In this document: piece after piece, positions 8,210-16,896 of the stretch
Layout: every line of letters begins with the position of its first letter
How positions within the stretch are numbered: the stretch's first letter is position 1
Source: Bacilli bacterium
Lineage (GTDB): Bacteria > Bacillota_I > Bacilli_A > RFN20 > CAG-288
DNA length: 64,000 bases
Direction: 5' to 3'
Assembly: GCA_022647725.1 (NCBI GenBank)
Contig: JALCLG010000001.1
Location: forward strand, 1,466,001 to 1,530,000
Notes under the pieces: generated by a model
Database searches by the model: none
What the model was told of the DNA's origin: nothing
The model's input: the letters and a program-made list of their open reading frames with translations, nothing else
Translations under genes and position numbers: made by a program

Positions 8210-9586
8210 CTAGAACATCATATCCCGATAACAGCGCGGATAAGGCAGGGTATCCCGGATATTGGTCATGCCGGTGACGAGCATCACCAGACGCTCGAAG
8301 CCAAGACCGAAGCCAGAATGCGGAAGGGAGCCGTTCTTACGGAGATCCAGATACCACTGATAGAGCGGAATCTGCATGTTGAGCTCTTCCATTCTCTTTA
8401 ACAGCTTATCATAATCGGCCTCACGTTCGCTGCCGCCGCAGAGTTCGCCGATGCCCGGAACCAGAAGATCGACGGCACCGACGGTCTTGTTGTCGGCATT
8501 CTGCTTCATGTAGAAAGCCTTGATTTCCTTGGGGTAGTTGCGTAAGAAGATAGGTCCCTTGAAGACCTCTTCCGTCAGATAACGCTCATGCTCGCTGCCC
8601 AGGTCGAGGCCGAAGGCGATGTCGGAGACATCGAAATGGTGGCCTTCCTTGACGGCTTTCTGCAAGAGGGCAATGGCATCGCTGTATTCGACCCACTTAA
8701 ACGGCTTCGTGATGAACTCCTCCAGACGCTTGGGAAGATCCTTGTCGACCCAGGCGGCAAAGAAAGCCATATCCTGCGGGCATTCTTCCATCGTATGCTT
8801 GACGACATACTTGAGGAAGTCTTCCTCGATGTTGCAAAGATCGTCGAGATGGGCCCAGGCAATCTCCGGCTCGATCATCCAGAACTCCGCCGCATGACGG
8901 GTGGTGTTGGACTTCTCGGCACGGAAGGTCGGTCCGAAGGTATAGACCTTGCCATAGGTGAGAGCAAAAGGCTCGACGTGGAGCTGACCGGAAACGGTCA
9001 GATGGACGTTGTCCTTGTTGAAGAACTCACTGGGATTCTTGGCATCGGCATAGACGTTGAACGTCTGGCCTTCGCCTTCGCAGTCGTTGCTGGTCAGGAT
9101 CGGAGTATGGATCCAGAGATAGCCCTTTTCATGGAAATACTGGTGGATGTAATAGGCTAAAGTGGAACGGACCCGGAAGACGGCGTTGAAAGTATTGGTC
9201 TTCATCCGCCACTGCGGAATGGTTCTTAAATAATCGAAGCTGGTCTTCTTCTTCTGCAGCGGATAGCTTTCGGTGCAGTCGCCGACCAGGATGATCTCAC
9301 TGGCATCGATTTCAAACGGCTGCTTGGCCTCCGGCGTGAAATGGACTTTGCCTTTCACGAGGACGGTCGAGCCGACCGAGAAGGCATCATAGTTCTTATC
9401 GGTGTAGACGATCTGGATGCTGTCAAACGAGGAGCCGTCATTGAGGGCTAAAAAGCCGACCTGACCCATGAAGCGGTTGTTCTTGATATAGCCGCCGACC
9501 TCCACGCTTTGGCCTTCGGCACTCGTATCCTTCTTGGCTGCCAGCTGATAAAGATCCTTGGCAGCGAACTTTTCCTGTAAATCCAT
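8210..9586 (-). CDS. asnS: Asparaginyl-tRNA synthetase
   Basis: This class IIb aminoacyl-tRNA synthetase charges tRNA-Asn. The N-terminal OB-fold anticodon domain (VEVGGYIKNNR region) is followed by the class II core. Motif 2 is FRAEKSNTTRHAAEF, and motif 3 is GFGLGFERLVMLVTG near the end. The C-terminus NIRDTLPYPR is characteristic of AsnRS. I chose ATG 9586 (458 residues), because an AGGAGG ribosome site lies just upstream at about 9595-9600; a longer frame to 9652 runs into tsaD and has no such site. It follows tsaD by 19 bases and probably shares its transcript. No T-box leader is visible, in keeping with an internal operon position. Confidence 0.95.
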   Translation of the reverse strand: MDLQEKFAAKDLYQLAAKKDTSAEGQSVEVGGYIKNNRFMGQVGFLALNDGSSFDSIQIVYTDKNYDAFSVGSTVLVKGKVHFTPEAKQPFEIDASEIILVGDCTESYPLQKKKTSFDYLRTIPQWRMKTNTFNAVFRVRSTLAYYIHQYFHEKGYLWIHTPILTSNDCEGEGQTFNVYADAKNPSEFFNKDNVHLTVSGQLHVEPFALTYGKVYTFGPTFRAEKSNTTRHAAEFWMIEPEIAWAHLDDLCNIEEDFLKYVVKHTMEECPQDMAFFAAWVDKDLPKRLEEFITKPFKWVEYSDAIALLQKAVKEGHHFDVSDIAFGLDLGSEHERYLTEEVFKGPIFLRNYPKEIKAFYMKQNADNKTVGAVDLLVPGIGELCGGSEREADYDKLLKRMEELNMQIPLYQWYLDLRKNGSLPHSGFGLGFERLVMLVTGMTNIRDTLPYPRCYRDMMF

Positions 9587-9605
9587 ACGTTTCTTCCTCC
9601 TTTGA

Positions 9606-10646
9606 CTAGAAGACCTTCGTCCCTTCGAGATCCAGCCGGCGGTTAGGCTCACTGGTGACGCTTAAGGGGGCTAGCTTTCCTAAGTGGATCATATGATGGG
9701 CAGCCATGGCGATCATCGCGGCATTGTCGGTCGTGCACCATAAGGGCGGGATCACGACGGTCAGCTCCGGATGCGAGGCGAAGCGACGCTTCACTTCACT
9801 GCGGAGATAGGAGTTGGCACTGACGCCGCCGCCGACCACGACTTCCTTGACCTGATAGTCCTGGGCAGCCTTTTCGACCTTGTCCAGGAGCTGATTGACG
9901 AAGTTCTCTTCGGTGGAACGGGCATACGACTTCACCACATCCAACGGCAATTTGCCCAAGCTGTCCTTCGGCTCCTTCTCAATCATCCGGACAATATGGC
10001 TCTTCAGACCGGAATACGAAAGATTATAGCCCGGAACTTTCGGTGTCGGTAAGGGGAAGGTCTTGATGCCGGAATCCTGGGAGATCTTATCGATCATTAC
10101 GCCGCCCGGATAGGGCAGACCTAACGCCCGGGCGACCTTATCGAAGGCTTCGCCGATGGCATCATCCTCGGTCTCGCCGATGATCTCAAAATCCATTTCC
10201 TTCCGTAACAGCACGATTTCGCTGTTGCCGCCGGAAGCGACTAAGGCCAGAAGCGGATAGGTGAACGGCGCGGCATACTCATTGGCATAGATGTGACCGG
10301 CCAGATGGTGGACGCTGACTAACGGAACGGACAGATATTCGCTGATGGTCTTGGCCGCCATATTGCCGATCTGCAGCGCCCCGGGAAGTCCCGGACCGCC
10401 GGTGACGGCGACATGGGTGATCGTATGATAATCAAAGCCTTTGAGCGACAGGGCATAGGAAAGGACCTTGGTGATGTTCTTCAGATGGAGACGGCTGGCC
10501 AGTTCGGGATAAACGCCGCCGAAACGCTGGTGATCCGCAATCTGAGTATTGACGGTATTGACCATGAGTTCCTGGCCGTTCTTCAGAACGGCTACCGCGG
10601 TTTCATCGCAGCTGGATTCGATGGCGAGAATGACTTCATCTTTCAT
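9606..10646 (-). CDS. tsaD: tRNA t6A37 threonylcarbamoyltransferase catalytic subunit
   Basis: TsaD moves the threonylcarbamoyl group onto A37 of ANN-reading tRNAs, working with TsaB and TsaE, both encoded just upstream. The ASKHA ATPase start ILAIESSCDETAVAV is present, as is the metal site SVHHLAGHIYAN with the H-x3-H histidines. A late VVGGGVSANSYLR gives the glycine-rich loop. ATG 10646 is preferred (346 residues) because AAAAGGAG precedes it at about 10656-10662. The rimI stop is 4 bases before it, so the cluster is an operon. Confidence 0.95.
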   Translation of the reverse strand: MKDEVILAIESSCDETAVAVLKNGQELMVNTVNTQIADHQRFGGVYPELASRLHLKNITKVLSYALSLKGFDYHTITHVAVTGGPGLPGALQIGNMAAKTISEYLSVPLVSVHHLAGHIYANEYAAPFTYPLLALVASGGNSEIVLLRKEMDFEIIGETEDDAIGEAFDKVARALGLPYPGGVMIDKISQDSGIKTFPLPTPKVPGYNLSYSGLKSHIVRMIEKEPKDSLGKLPLDVVKSYARSTEENFVNQLLDKVEKAAQDYQVKEVVVGGGVSANSYLRSEVKRRFASHPELTVVIPPLWCTTDNAAMIAMAAHHMIHLGKLAPLSVTSEPNRRLDLEGTKVF

Positions 10647-10650
10647 GAGT

Positions 10651-11085
10651 TTATAGCTCCTTTTGATAGCAGCGTGCCGTATCATCGTGATAGTAGTTGA
10701 GGCGGCTGCGGTAACAATGATAGCCGGCTTGCTGATAGAGGCGATTGGCCCGGACGTTCTTCGCTCGGGCTTCCAGGAAAAGGCGACAAACGCCTTTTTC
10801 CTTCAACGACGTCTCAATCGCGCTTAACAGGTAGCGGCCATAGCCTTTGCCTTCCTGGTCTTGATGAATGGCCAGTTCGTCAATCTCGGCTTCCGGTCCT
10901 TCCAGACGGAGAATCAGATACCCGACTTTGACGTCGCTGTCGTCCTTTTCGACCCACACCTGAAGATTGGAATCGCTGAGGTAGCCGGTTAAGGTCTCTT
11001 TCGTCAGCAGCGAGCCTTCGATCCGGGCTTTAGAGAGAGCGGCAATGAAGTCAAGATCGCCCGTTTGGGCAAGACAGAGTCTCAT
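10651..11085 (-). CDS. rimI: GNAT acetyltransferase, RimI-like
   Basis: This 144-residue GNAT-fold protein has the acetyl-CoA loop QEGKGYGRYLL (Q/R-x-x-G-x-G/A) and the RimI-type LEARAKNVRANRLYQQAGY block. RimI acetylates the N-terminal alanine of ribosomal protein S18. In many Firmicutes rimI sits between tsaB and tsaD, exactly as here. Its start overlaps the end of tsaB by 4 bases, showing translational coupling. S18 as the substrate is assumed from the family and position. Confidence 0.85.
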   Translation of the reverse strand: MRLCLAQTGDLDFIAALSKARIEGSLLTKETLTGYLSDSNLQVWVEKDDSDVKVGYLILRLEGPEAEIDELAIHQDQEGKGYGRYLLSAIETSLKEKGVCRLFLEARAKNVRANRLYQQAGYHCYRSRLNYYHDDTARCYQKEL

Positions 11086-11696
11086 ATCGCCAAGGCATAC
11101 TCGGGCAGGAATTCCTCCTCCCGGGACGAGAAATCTTCGAAAAGCTCCGGATGGGCCATCATCGTATCGATGACGGAGATCGGAACCAGATGGGGATAGT
11201 CTTTCAGTTCTTCCAAAGCCAATGCATCCTCTTTCTCTGCCATCAGCGGACGGTCGGAGACTAAGGAAGCAATCTCCGTTTTCTCCAGCTTCCGATAGGA
11301 ATAGACGCCCTCGTTCATCTCGCCTAAGAAGAGATTGCCGCTGCGGTCGCTGAGACAGGCATAGGCATTCTTCTGTTCGGCCAAGAACAGCTTCAGGGTC
11401 AGGATGCCGTAGATCTTGATGCTGGGATTGAAGGCATAGACCGTGCGGGGAATCGTCAGACCTAGCCGGATGCCGGTATTGCTGCCGGGTCCTAACAGAC
11501 AGTAATAGCCATCGACGTCGGCTAAGGCAAAGCCGAGCTCCTTGCCTAAGGTCTCGATGCCGAGATTGGTCAGCTCGAGCGCCTGCTTGGGATCGGCTAT
11601 CGTCAAAGTCTTGCTTTGGTCACCGACTTTGGCACCCAGACTTAACGACTTGGTTGCCGTATCGATATAAAGGCAGACGGTTTTATTCTCTTTCAT
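11082..11696 (-). CDS. tsaB: t6A synthesis scaffold protein TsaB
   Basis: TsaB is the non-catalytic ASKHA-fold partner that bridges TsaD and TsaE in t6A tRNA modification. The N-terminal LYIDTATKSLSLGAKVG and the YYCLLGPGSNTGIRLGLTIPR block match the family, and 204 residues is close to the usual size. The gene overlaps tsaE by 14 bases and rimI by 4. Confidence 0.9.
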   Translation of the reverse strand: MKENKTVCLYIDTATKSLSLGAKVGDQSKTLTIADPKQALELTNLGIETLGKELGFALADVDGYYCLLGPGSNTGIRLGLTIPRTVYAFNPSIKIYGILTLKLFLAEQKNAYACLSDRSGNLFLGEMNEGVYSYRKLEKTEIASLVSDRPLMAEKEDALALEELKDYPHLVPISVIDTMMAHPELFEDFSSREEEFLPEYALAI

Positions 11697-12126
11697 CGGT
11701 GATGACCAGCTTTCTTTCTTCCTCGTCCAGATAAGTCAGCTCGACTTTGATGACCGGATGGTAGTCCAGGAGGACGGCATTAGCAAAGCCGGGCCATTCG
11801 ACATAGGTGACGATCTTAGGATCGCCCAGCACCTCGTCCAGTCCCAGATCCTTACGGGCGTCGTCGGCATTCTCCAGACGGTAGCAGTCGACGTGATAGA
11901 ACGTCAGGCTCTTGCCCTGGTAAACCTTGATCAGGTTGAAGGTCGGAGAGTTGATGATGCCCTGCACGCCTAACCCACGGCCCAGGCCCTGAGCAAAAGC
12001 CGTCTTGCCGGCCCCCAGAGGACCCATGGCAAGGACGACTTCGCCGCCGTGGAAGGTCGATGCCAGCTTTTCAGCGATGGCTTTGGTCTCTTCCGGGCTT
12101 TTTGTGATGTATTCGGTTGTTTTCAT
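11683..12126 (-). CDS. tsaE: t6A synthesis ATPase TsaE
   Basis: This small P-loop ATPase drives turnover of the TsaBDE complex. Walker A is GPLGAGKTAFAQG. The SPTFNLIKVY stretch and the FYHVDCYRLEN block are diagnostic of TsaE. At 147 residues it is of normal size. It starts 8 bases after the upstream membrane-protein gene and overlaps tsaB, so it begins the tsaE-tsaB-rimI-tsaD set inside a longer minus-strand transcript. Confidence 0.93.
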   Translation of the reverse strand: MKTTEYITKSPEETKAIAEKLASTFHGGEVVLAMGPLGAGKTAFAQGLGRGLGVQGIINSPTFNLIKVYQGKSLTFYHVDCYRLENADDARKDLGLDEVLGDPKIVTYVEWPGFANAVLLDYHPVIKVELTYLDEEERKLVITDERE

Positions 12127-12134
12127 AGCAAGAA

Positions 12135-13505
12135 CTAGTTCTTCGCTTTCTCCTCATCCACCTTATCGACAAAGGCCATCAAGGTATCGATGGCATTCTT
12201 GACGGAATCATACATGCCGACAGCCTTGAGGTTGCGGTAAGGGACGGACATGACTTCATCGCAGAGGGTCAGACCGATCTTGGTGCCATAGGAGTTGACG
12301 GAGAGGAAGGCCGACTGCACCGACATATCGGGATAAAGCTTGTTGAGGATATCGACGTTCTCTTTGGTGAAGAAGACCTTGGACGCCTGAATATCGGTGG
12401 CATAGACCACGATGTTCGAACGGAGACCCGGCACCAGAATGGCGTTGAAGCCGGTCAGATAATCCGGCAGGACCGTGGAATTCTTCTCGCCTAAGAAGCA
12501 GACGATGAAGGCTTCCTTGGAGGAGACCGTCATCTCGTAGCTGATGAACTTGCCGAAGAGTCCGGTCGAGGTTTCATTGGTCTCGGGATTCTTCTTCTTG
12601 GCCTTGGCTTCATCCTTGACACGCTTGGCATCCTGCTTATCGGTATAGTCCCGGCCGTTGGCGACGGCAAAGTCCACCGTGGTGAAATTGCTGGAACGGG
12701 TCCGATCGACCGGTTCTTCCGGAGCCGGCTTGGCACTCGTCTTGTTGCCATCCAGATCCAGATAATCCTCCGGACGCTTGGTGGCGATCTCGAAGGTCAC
12801 TGCCGGAATGGTGACGGCAGCCTCACCGACGATGAAAGCATGATCCTTGCGGGTTGCTTCGACGACGGCGCGCGACTGAATGGAGTTGATGGTCCTAAAA
12901 TAGTGAGCCTGGATGATCAGTTGATCTTCCAGGGTGGCCGACGCACATAAGGTCGGATTGACCAGATCCTGCGAGCTGAAGAAATAACCGTTGGTCATAT
13001 CCTCATAAGCGGCTAAGTACTCCTGGGAGACCTTGGTCCGTTTCTTGTTGGTGAAGGTGGAGACGACAAAGGATCCGATGATGATGGCTAAGGCTAAGCC
13101 TAAGACCAAATACGTGACCCAGGCCAGGTCGGTGCTCTTGTTGAGGAACGTGACTAAGATCACGCCCACGAAGGCTAAGATCATCAAGCCCATGCAAAGG
13201 AAATCGGAAAGACGGGAGTGGTTCAGCTTGCCTAAATAGGTCTTGCTGAGCTTCTCGATGTCTTCGTCGATGGTTCTTGTGCCGTCATTGACGTAGGCAA
13301 TCGGCGAGAAAAGGGCCGCCTGCGGGTTGGTCGACGCGGGCTTGGCATGGTAGTCGCCGGCGACGGAATCTTCTTTCAGCGGTTCGGCTGGTGTGACCGG
13401 GGTCTCATTCGGCGTGGCACTGACCGGAGCTTTGCTCTCATCGACAGCAGTATTCTCGGCCGTGGGCTGACTTTCAGTAACGGCATTTTCTTTCTTTTCT
13501 TCCAT
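12135..13505 (-). CDS. Two-helix membrane protein of unknown function with disordered N-terminus
   Basis: I do not recognise this 456-residue protein. Residues 1-60 are Glu/Pro/Thr/Ala-rich and likely disordered. Two membrane helices follow at about 100-145, separated by a short turn, so both the tail and the large C-terminal part should be cytoplasmic. The C-terminal ~300 residues have alternating hydrophobic strands, broken by a Lys/Glu-rich insertion (about 270-310). A TATAAT lies upstream on the minus strand (13542-13537), and GGAGAA precedes the start. Position just ahead of tsaE suggests co-transcription, not shared function. Confidence 0.65.
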   Translation of the reverse strand: MEEKKENAVTESQPTAENTAVDESKAPVSATPNETPVTPAEPLKEDSVAGDYHAKPASTNPQAALFSPIAYVNDGTRTIDEDIEKLSKTYLGKLNHSRLSDFLCMGLMILAFVGVILVTFLNKSTDLAWVTYLVLGLALAIIIGSFVVSTFTNKKRTKVSQEYLAAYEDMTNGYFFSSQDLVNPTLCASATLEDQLIIQAHYFRTINSIQSRAVVEATRKDHAFIVGEAAVTIPAVTFEIATKRPEDYLDLDGNKTSAKPAPEEPVDRTRSSNFTTVDFAVANGRDYTDKQDAKRVKDEAKAKKKNPETNETSTGLFGKFISYEMTVSSKEAFIVCFLGEKNSTVLPDYLTGFNAILVPGLRSNIVVYATDIQASKVFFTKENVDILNKLYPDMSVQSAFLSVNSYGTKIGLTLCDEVMSVPYRNLKAVGMYDSVKNAIDTLMAFVDKVDEEKAKN

Positions 13506-13606
13506 AAGGATTCTCCTTCCTGACTATATCCTATAAATTATAGCAAAATAAAGACTCGGAGGACTAGCCCATTTTCATTGTTTTGGGACTTTTTGGCGTC
13601 GGGGTC

Positions 13607-13633
13607 AAAAAAAGCCTCCGGAACCCGGAGGCC
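13607..13633 (-). terminator. Terminator after the seven-helix membrane-protein gene
   Basis: On the minus strand GCCTCCGGG pairs with CCGGAGGC and is followed by seven T. It starts just after the stop at 13640 and separates this gene from the tsa transcript. Confidence 0.9.
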
Positions 13634-13639
13634 AAGGTG

Positions 13640-14467
13640 CTAAAGGGAATAGACCTGCGAGGCGACGAACATGCTGTAGTAGAAGAGCGCCACCGCTTCT
13701 TCAGCTAAGGCCAGGTAGGAGACAACGTGCCAGACCGTATGGAAGCCGGCTTTGTTCTTGCCTTCGCTCAGGAAGACGAGACCGATATCCAGCGTGATCG
13801 GGGCGAAGATGACCAGCCATAAGGCAATTTTGATGTCGACGACCGGGCTGGCAAGGATGACGTAATGGCAGACCGGAAGCCATAAGGCTAAGGCTGCGAC
13901 CAGATAGTTGTAGACCTTGGTCGGCGAATGATCTTTCTCATCGTGACGGAAGTTGAGGACCATGCCGAAGATGGAGACAATCCACATTGCCACCATCATC
14001 AGAATGCCTAAGTAACGCCAGGTGATACGGCCGGTGACGTTGATTCGCATCCAGATGAAGGCGTAAGCCGTGAAGATAGCGCCTAAGACGAAGTAATAAA
14101 GGCCGATGTTGACGGCTTTGGCCAGGTGATGGTCTTTCTCATTGATGCTCTTCAGATGATAACGGGCACTGCTGAGGCAAAGCAAAGCGGTTCCCACCAA
14201 GACCAAGGCTACGGCGATGATACCCATGATGCCATAACCGCCATCGCCCGAGAAATTGATGGTATCCCGTAAGGCATAGCAATAGATGACGACCAACGCG
14301 GTCAAAGCAATCGCTGCGCCCAGAATGTGGAAGACCAGGGAGATGATGCTCTCGGCTTTCGAGTAAACCGGCAGCTCTTTCTTCTCTGCCATGGCCTCCC
14401 GTTCCTTGAAGGTATGGAAACCGATGGAGCTGGGGTCAAAATCCGTCCCTATATTTTTATCAGACAT
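13640..14467 (-). CDS. Polytopic membrane protein of unknown function
   Basis: The 275-residue protein has about seven hydrophobic segments after a ~45-residue hydrophilic N-terminus (GTDFDPSSIGFHTF region). I see no transporter or enzyme motif. An AGGAGGAG ribosome site precedes ATG 14467, and TATAAT lies on the minus strand at 14511-14506, so it is probably transcribed alone between its own promoter and terminator. Confidence 0.6.
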   Translation of the reverse strand: MSDKNIGTDFDPSSIGFHTFKEREAMAEKKELPVYSKAESIISLVFHILGAAIALTALVVIYCYALRDTINFSGDGGYGIMGIIAVALVLVGTALLCLSSARYHLKSINEKDHHLAKAVNIGLYYFVLGAIFTAYAFIWMRINVTGRITWRYLGILMMVAMWIVSIFGMVLNFRHDEKDHSPTKVYNYLVAALALWLPVCHYVILASPVVDIKIALWLVIFAPITLDIGLVFLSEGKNKAGFHTVWHVVSYLALAEEAVALFYYSMFVASQVYSL

Positions 14468-14554
14468 GGAAGCTTCTCCTCCTAAATGGTGTTCACAATA
14501 GAAAGATTATAAATGATTTGTTTTCAAAAATTAACAGGTTTCTTCACTTTTTGA

Positions 14555-15493
14555 TTATTTCAGCTTATGCGGCTTGTAGAAAGCGGTGTTCTCCATCCAG
14601 GCAATCTTGGCCGTGAAGGCCCCTTCTTCGGTGGTGTCATAGACGCCTCTAAGGCACTCCATCTTGGCATCAAGATCATCCAGCGCATGCAGCACATAGG
14701 CTTCGGCGGTCGCCGGAACCTTCGGGGAACCGTATTCCGGTTCGCCGTGGTGAGCGAGGATCATATGGGTCAAGACATCGAGCCTTTCGCTGTCGACGCC
14801 TTCCTTCTTGCCTTCTTCGTAGACCATCATCGCCCCTAAGGTGATGTGACCTAAGAGATTGCCGGCCTCGGTATAAGAGACGGCTCGCGGCCCGTTGAGC
14901 TCCTTGGTCTTGCCGATATCATGAAGGAGAGAACCGGCGACCAGATAATCATAAGACAGGGTCGGATAATGGGCCTGAACCAGCTTGGCCATGCTGCAGA
15001 TGGATAAGGAATGGTAAAGCAGACCGCCCAGATAGGCATGATGCACGGTGACGGCGGCCGGATAGGTGGTATAAGCCTCGTAATTGGCTTTGATCAACGT
15101 CTCCACAAGGGTCTTCAGCTGACTGTCCTGAATGCTGGCAATATCGTCTGCCAACTCTTTCTTCAGCTGGTCAAGTGCTACCGGAGCAACCGGGATATAC
15201 TTTGCCAATTCTTCCGGCGAAAGCTCCACGGCATCCAGCGAGTTGATCTTCAGCTGCGGATGACCTTTGTAGACGCTCATCTGACCATAGACGCGAATCA
15301 AAGAACCCGCATTGGAAAGGGTGACATCGCTGTCTTCAATCGACCACATCTTGGCTTCCAGGGTGCCCGAAGCATCCTGCAAAGTCAAGGACAGATAAGG
15401 CGAGCCGTTGTTCGAGGTCGCCTTGGTCTGCTGCTTGACCATGAAAATCTCATTGACCGGACCATCCGGATTCTCTAATAAATCTTTAATCAT
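14555..15493 (-). CDS. yhaM: 3'-5' exoribonuclease YhaM family (OB fold plus HD domain)
   Basis: YhaM trims RNA 3' ends, and some members act on DNA. The N-terminal ~110 residues form an OB-fold nucleic-acid-binding domain (SPYLSLTLQDASGTLEAKMW). The C-terminal half is an HD hydrolase: HHAYLGGLLYHS, then LLHDIGK (the HD pair), LGHITLG, and AHHGEPEYGS. These supply the metal-binding histidines and aspartates. The length of 312 residues matches B. subtilis YhaM. The gene overlaps recX by 8 bases and ends the yitT-gltX-recX transcript. Confidence 0.92.
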   Translation of the reverse strand: MIKDLLENPDGPVNEIFMVKQQTKATSNNGSPYLSLTLQDASGTLEAKMWSIEDSDVTLSNAGSLIRVYGQMSVYKGHPQLKINSLDAVELSPEELAKYIPVAPVALDQLKKELADDIASIQDSQLKTLVETLIKANYEAYTTYPAAVTVHHAYLGGLLYHSLSICSMAKLVQAHYPTLSYDYLVAGSLLHDIGKTKELNGPRAVSYTEAGNLLGHITLGAMMVYEEGKKEGVDSERLDVLTHMILAHHGEPEYGSPKVPATAEAYVLHALDDLDAKMECLRGVYDTTEEGAFTAKIAWMENTAFYKPHKLK

Positions 15494-16340
15494 GGAAGTA
15501 CCTTTCTTTCTTCATCACGTCATCGATCTCCCCGTAGCTGAACCCCAGACCTAACATCCGGCGAAGGAAAGTCTCCTTCTTCTTAGCCGGATCCGCGGGA
15601 CTGGACCGTAAAGAATTATAGCATTTCTCGGCTTTGGCTTTGAGTAGGAGCGCTCGATTTTGCCGTTCGTCTTCTTTTTCTTCCTCACTGAGGCTGCCAT
15701 AGAAGTCATGGATGGCGGCCTGGCTGGCTTCCGGAGAATAGCCACGGCGTATAAGGAAGGCCAGGCATTCCTGTTTCCGTTTCTCAAGCGTCTCATCCTT
15801 CTTCTTATCGTTATAGGACTGTACCAGCAAGGCGAGAATATCCATTTGGTCGGCTTGGCTTTCGGCCGAGGGTGCCAAGACCTTGGCGATGATCTCCGGC
15901 GGGATGCCACGCCGCTTCAGTTCCTGATGGAGATAACTTGGGCCGTATCCCTTCTCCCGTTTGCTTTCCACGAAATCCTGACTGTAGCTCAGATCATCCA
16001 GAACGTGGGATTCCAGATAAGGCTTCAAGAGCAGATCCACGCTCTTGCTGTCCAGCCCGAAACGGCGGAACAGCCGTTTGCGGGTCTCACTGACGGAGAG
16101 CCGATAGGCGGAGAGCAGATTCTTCAAATAGACTTCCGCCCGCCGGGTCTGGCTTTCCTGCCGTAACTGGCTGAGCTCTTTCGCCTGTAAGACCTTGCCC
16201 GGATAGAAGTATCCCGAGGCATAGGCGTTCTGGGAAACCAAAAGCTTTTCCGCACCGACCTCGATGAGAACACCTTTCTTCTTCAGGGTAACGTCTTTGA
16301 TTTCCTTAGAAGTTGGTTCGCTGTGCTTGGATAAGGACAT
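15486..16340 (-). CDS. recX: Regulatory protein RecX
   Basis: RecX binds RecA filaments and restrains recombination. The N-terminus has the Firmicutes-style segment (KKKGVLIEVGAEKLLVSQ), followed by three-helix repeats such as LSVSETRKRLFRRFG, YLHQELKRRGI and CLAFLIRRGYSPE. At 284 residues it is near the long form seen in Bacilli. The start codon lies 35 bases inside the preceding glycosyltransferase gene, so translation is probably coupled. Confidence 0.88.
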   Translation of the reverse strand: MSLSKHSEPTSKEIKDVTLKKKGVLIEVGAEKLLVSQNAYASGYFYPGKVLQAKELSQLRQESQTRRAEVYLKNLLSAYRLSVSETRKRLFRRFGLDSKSVDLLLKPYLESHVLDDLSYSQDFVESKREKGYGPSYLHQELKRRGIPPEIIAKVLAPSAESQADQMDILALLVQSYNDKKKDETLEKRKQECLAFLIRRGYSPEASQAAIHDFYGSLSEEEKEDERQNRALLLKAKAEKCYNSLRSSPADPAKKKETFLRRMLGLGFSYGEIDDVMKKERYFHD

Positions 16341-16896
16341 CGGTCATTTTCTCCTTTAAATCAGGTGACGACGGCTCGACTAGGAAGAGCGGATCCAGGA
16401 TGCCGGCTTTCCGTAAGGAAACCCGGTCCTCTTCACTGGAAACGACAACCAGTCCCCGCTCACTGAGAATCCGGCGCAGGGTCACCGGCGCATTCCGTAA
16501 GCCGATCATCCGGGTCAGCCGGCTTCCACCGACGGAGTGGCGGTAGAAGTCGGGGTGGTAGCGGTAAATCAAAGGTATCCCTAAATAGGTCGAGAGGTTC
16601 TCTCCCATCAGACAGAGGGAGGAATCCTCCTCGATGATGATGGCGTTGATGCCGCGGGCTAACAGATGCCGGCGAAGCTTGGGTGAGAAGAAGGCATACA
16701 GATGATGGTCGGCCAGCCGAAGGATATGCTTGACGGGGACGGTGATCTGCTGGTCCTCTTCCTGCCACTTTTTTCCGGTGGTGACGATCAGCACGTCGTA
16801 GCCCTTCTCCGTCAGGGCGTCATGCAGCTTCTTGGCCTGCACGGCCAACGGATTATTGGTCGGCGGGTAGACTTCCGTGAATAAAGCAATCAGCAT
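16306..16896 (-). CDS. N-terminal half of a GT4-type glycosyltransferase
   Basis: The 196-residue protein begins like a GT-B family 4 glycosyltransferase acceptor domain: IALFTEVYPPTNNPLAVQA, DVLIVTTG and YRYHPDFYRHSVGG. It stops after about one Rossmann domain. The nucleotide-sugar-binding C-terminal domain with its E-x7-E motif is absent, and recX follows directly. In related genomes this spot often holds a diacylglycerol glucosyltransferase near an MprF-like protein. The frame is clean and both ends overlap neighbours, so it may be a retained half-protein rather than a fresh pseudogene. Catalysis alone is unlikely. Confidence 0.65.
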   Translation of the reverse strand: MLIALFTEVYPPTNNPLAVQAKKLHDALTEKGYDVLIVTTGKKWQEEDQQITVPVKHILRLADHHLYAFFSPKLRRHLLARGINAIIIEEDSSLCLMGENLSTYLGIPLIYRYHPDFYRHSVGGSRLTRMIGLRNAPVTLRRILSERGLVVVSSEEDRVSLRKAGILDPLFLVEPSSPDLKEKMTDVLIQAQRTNF

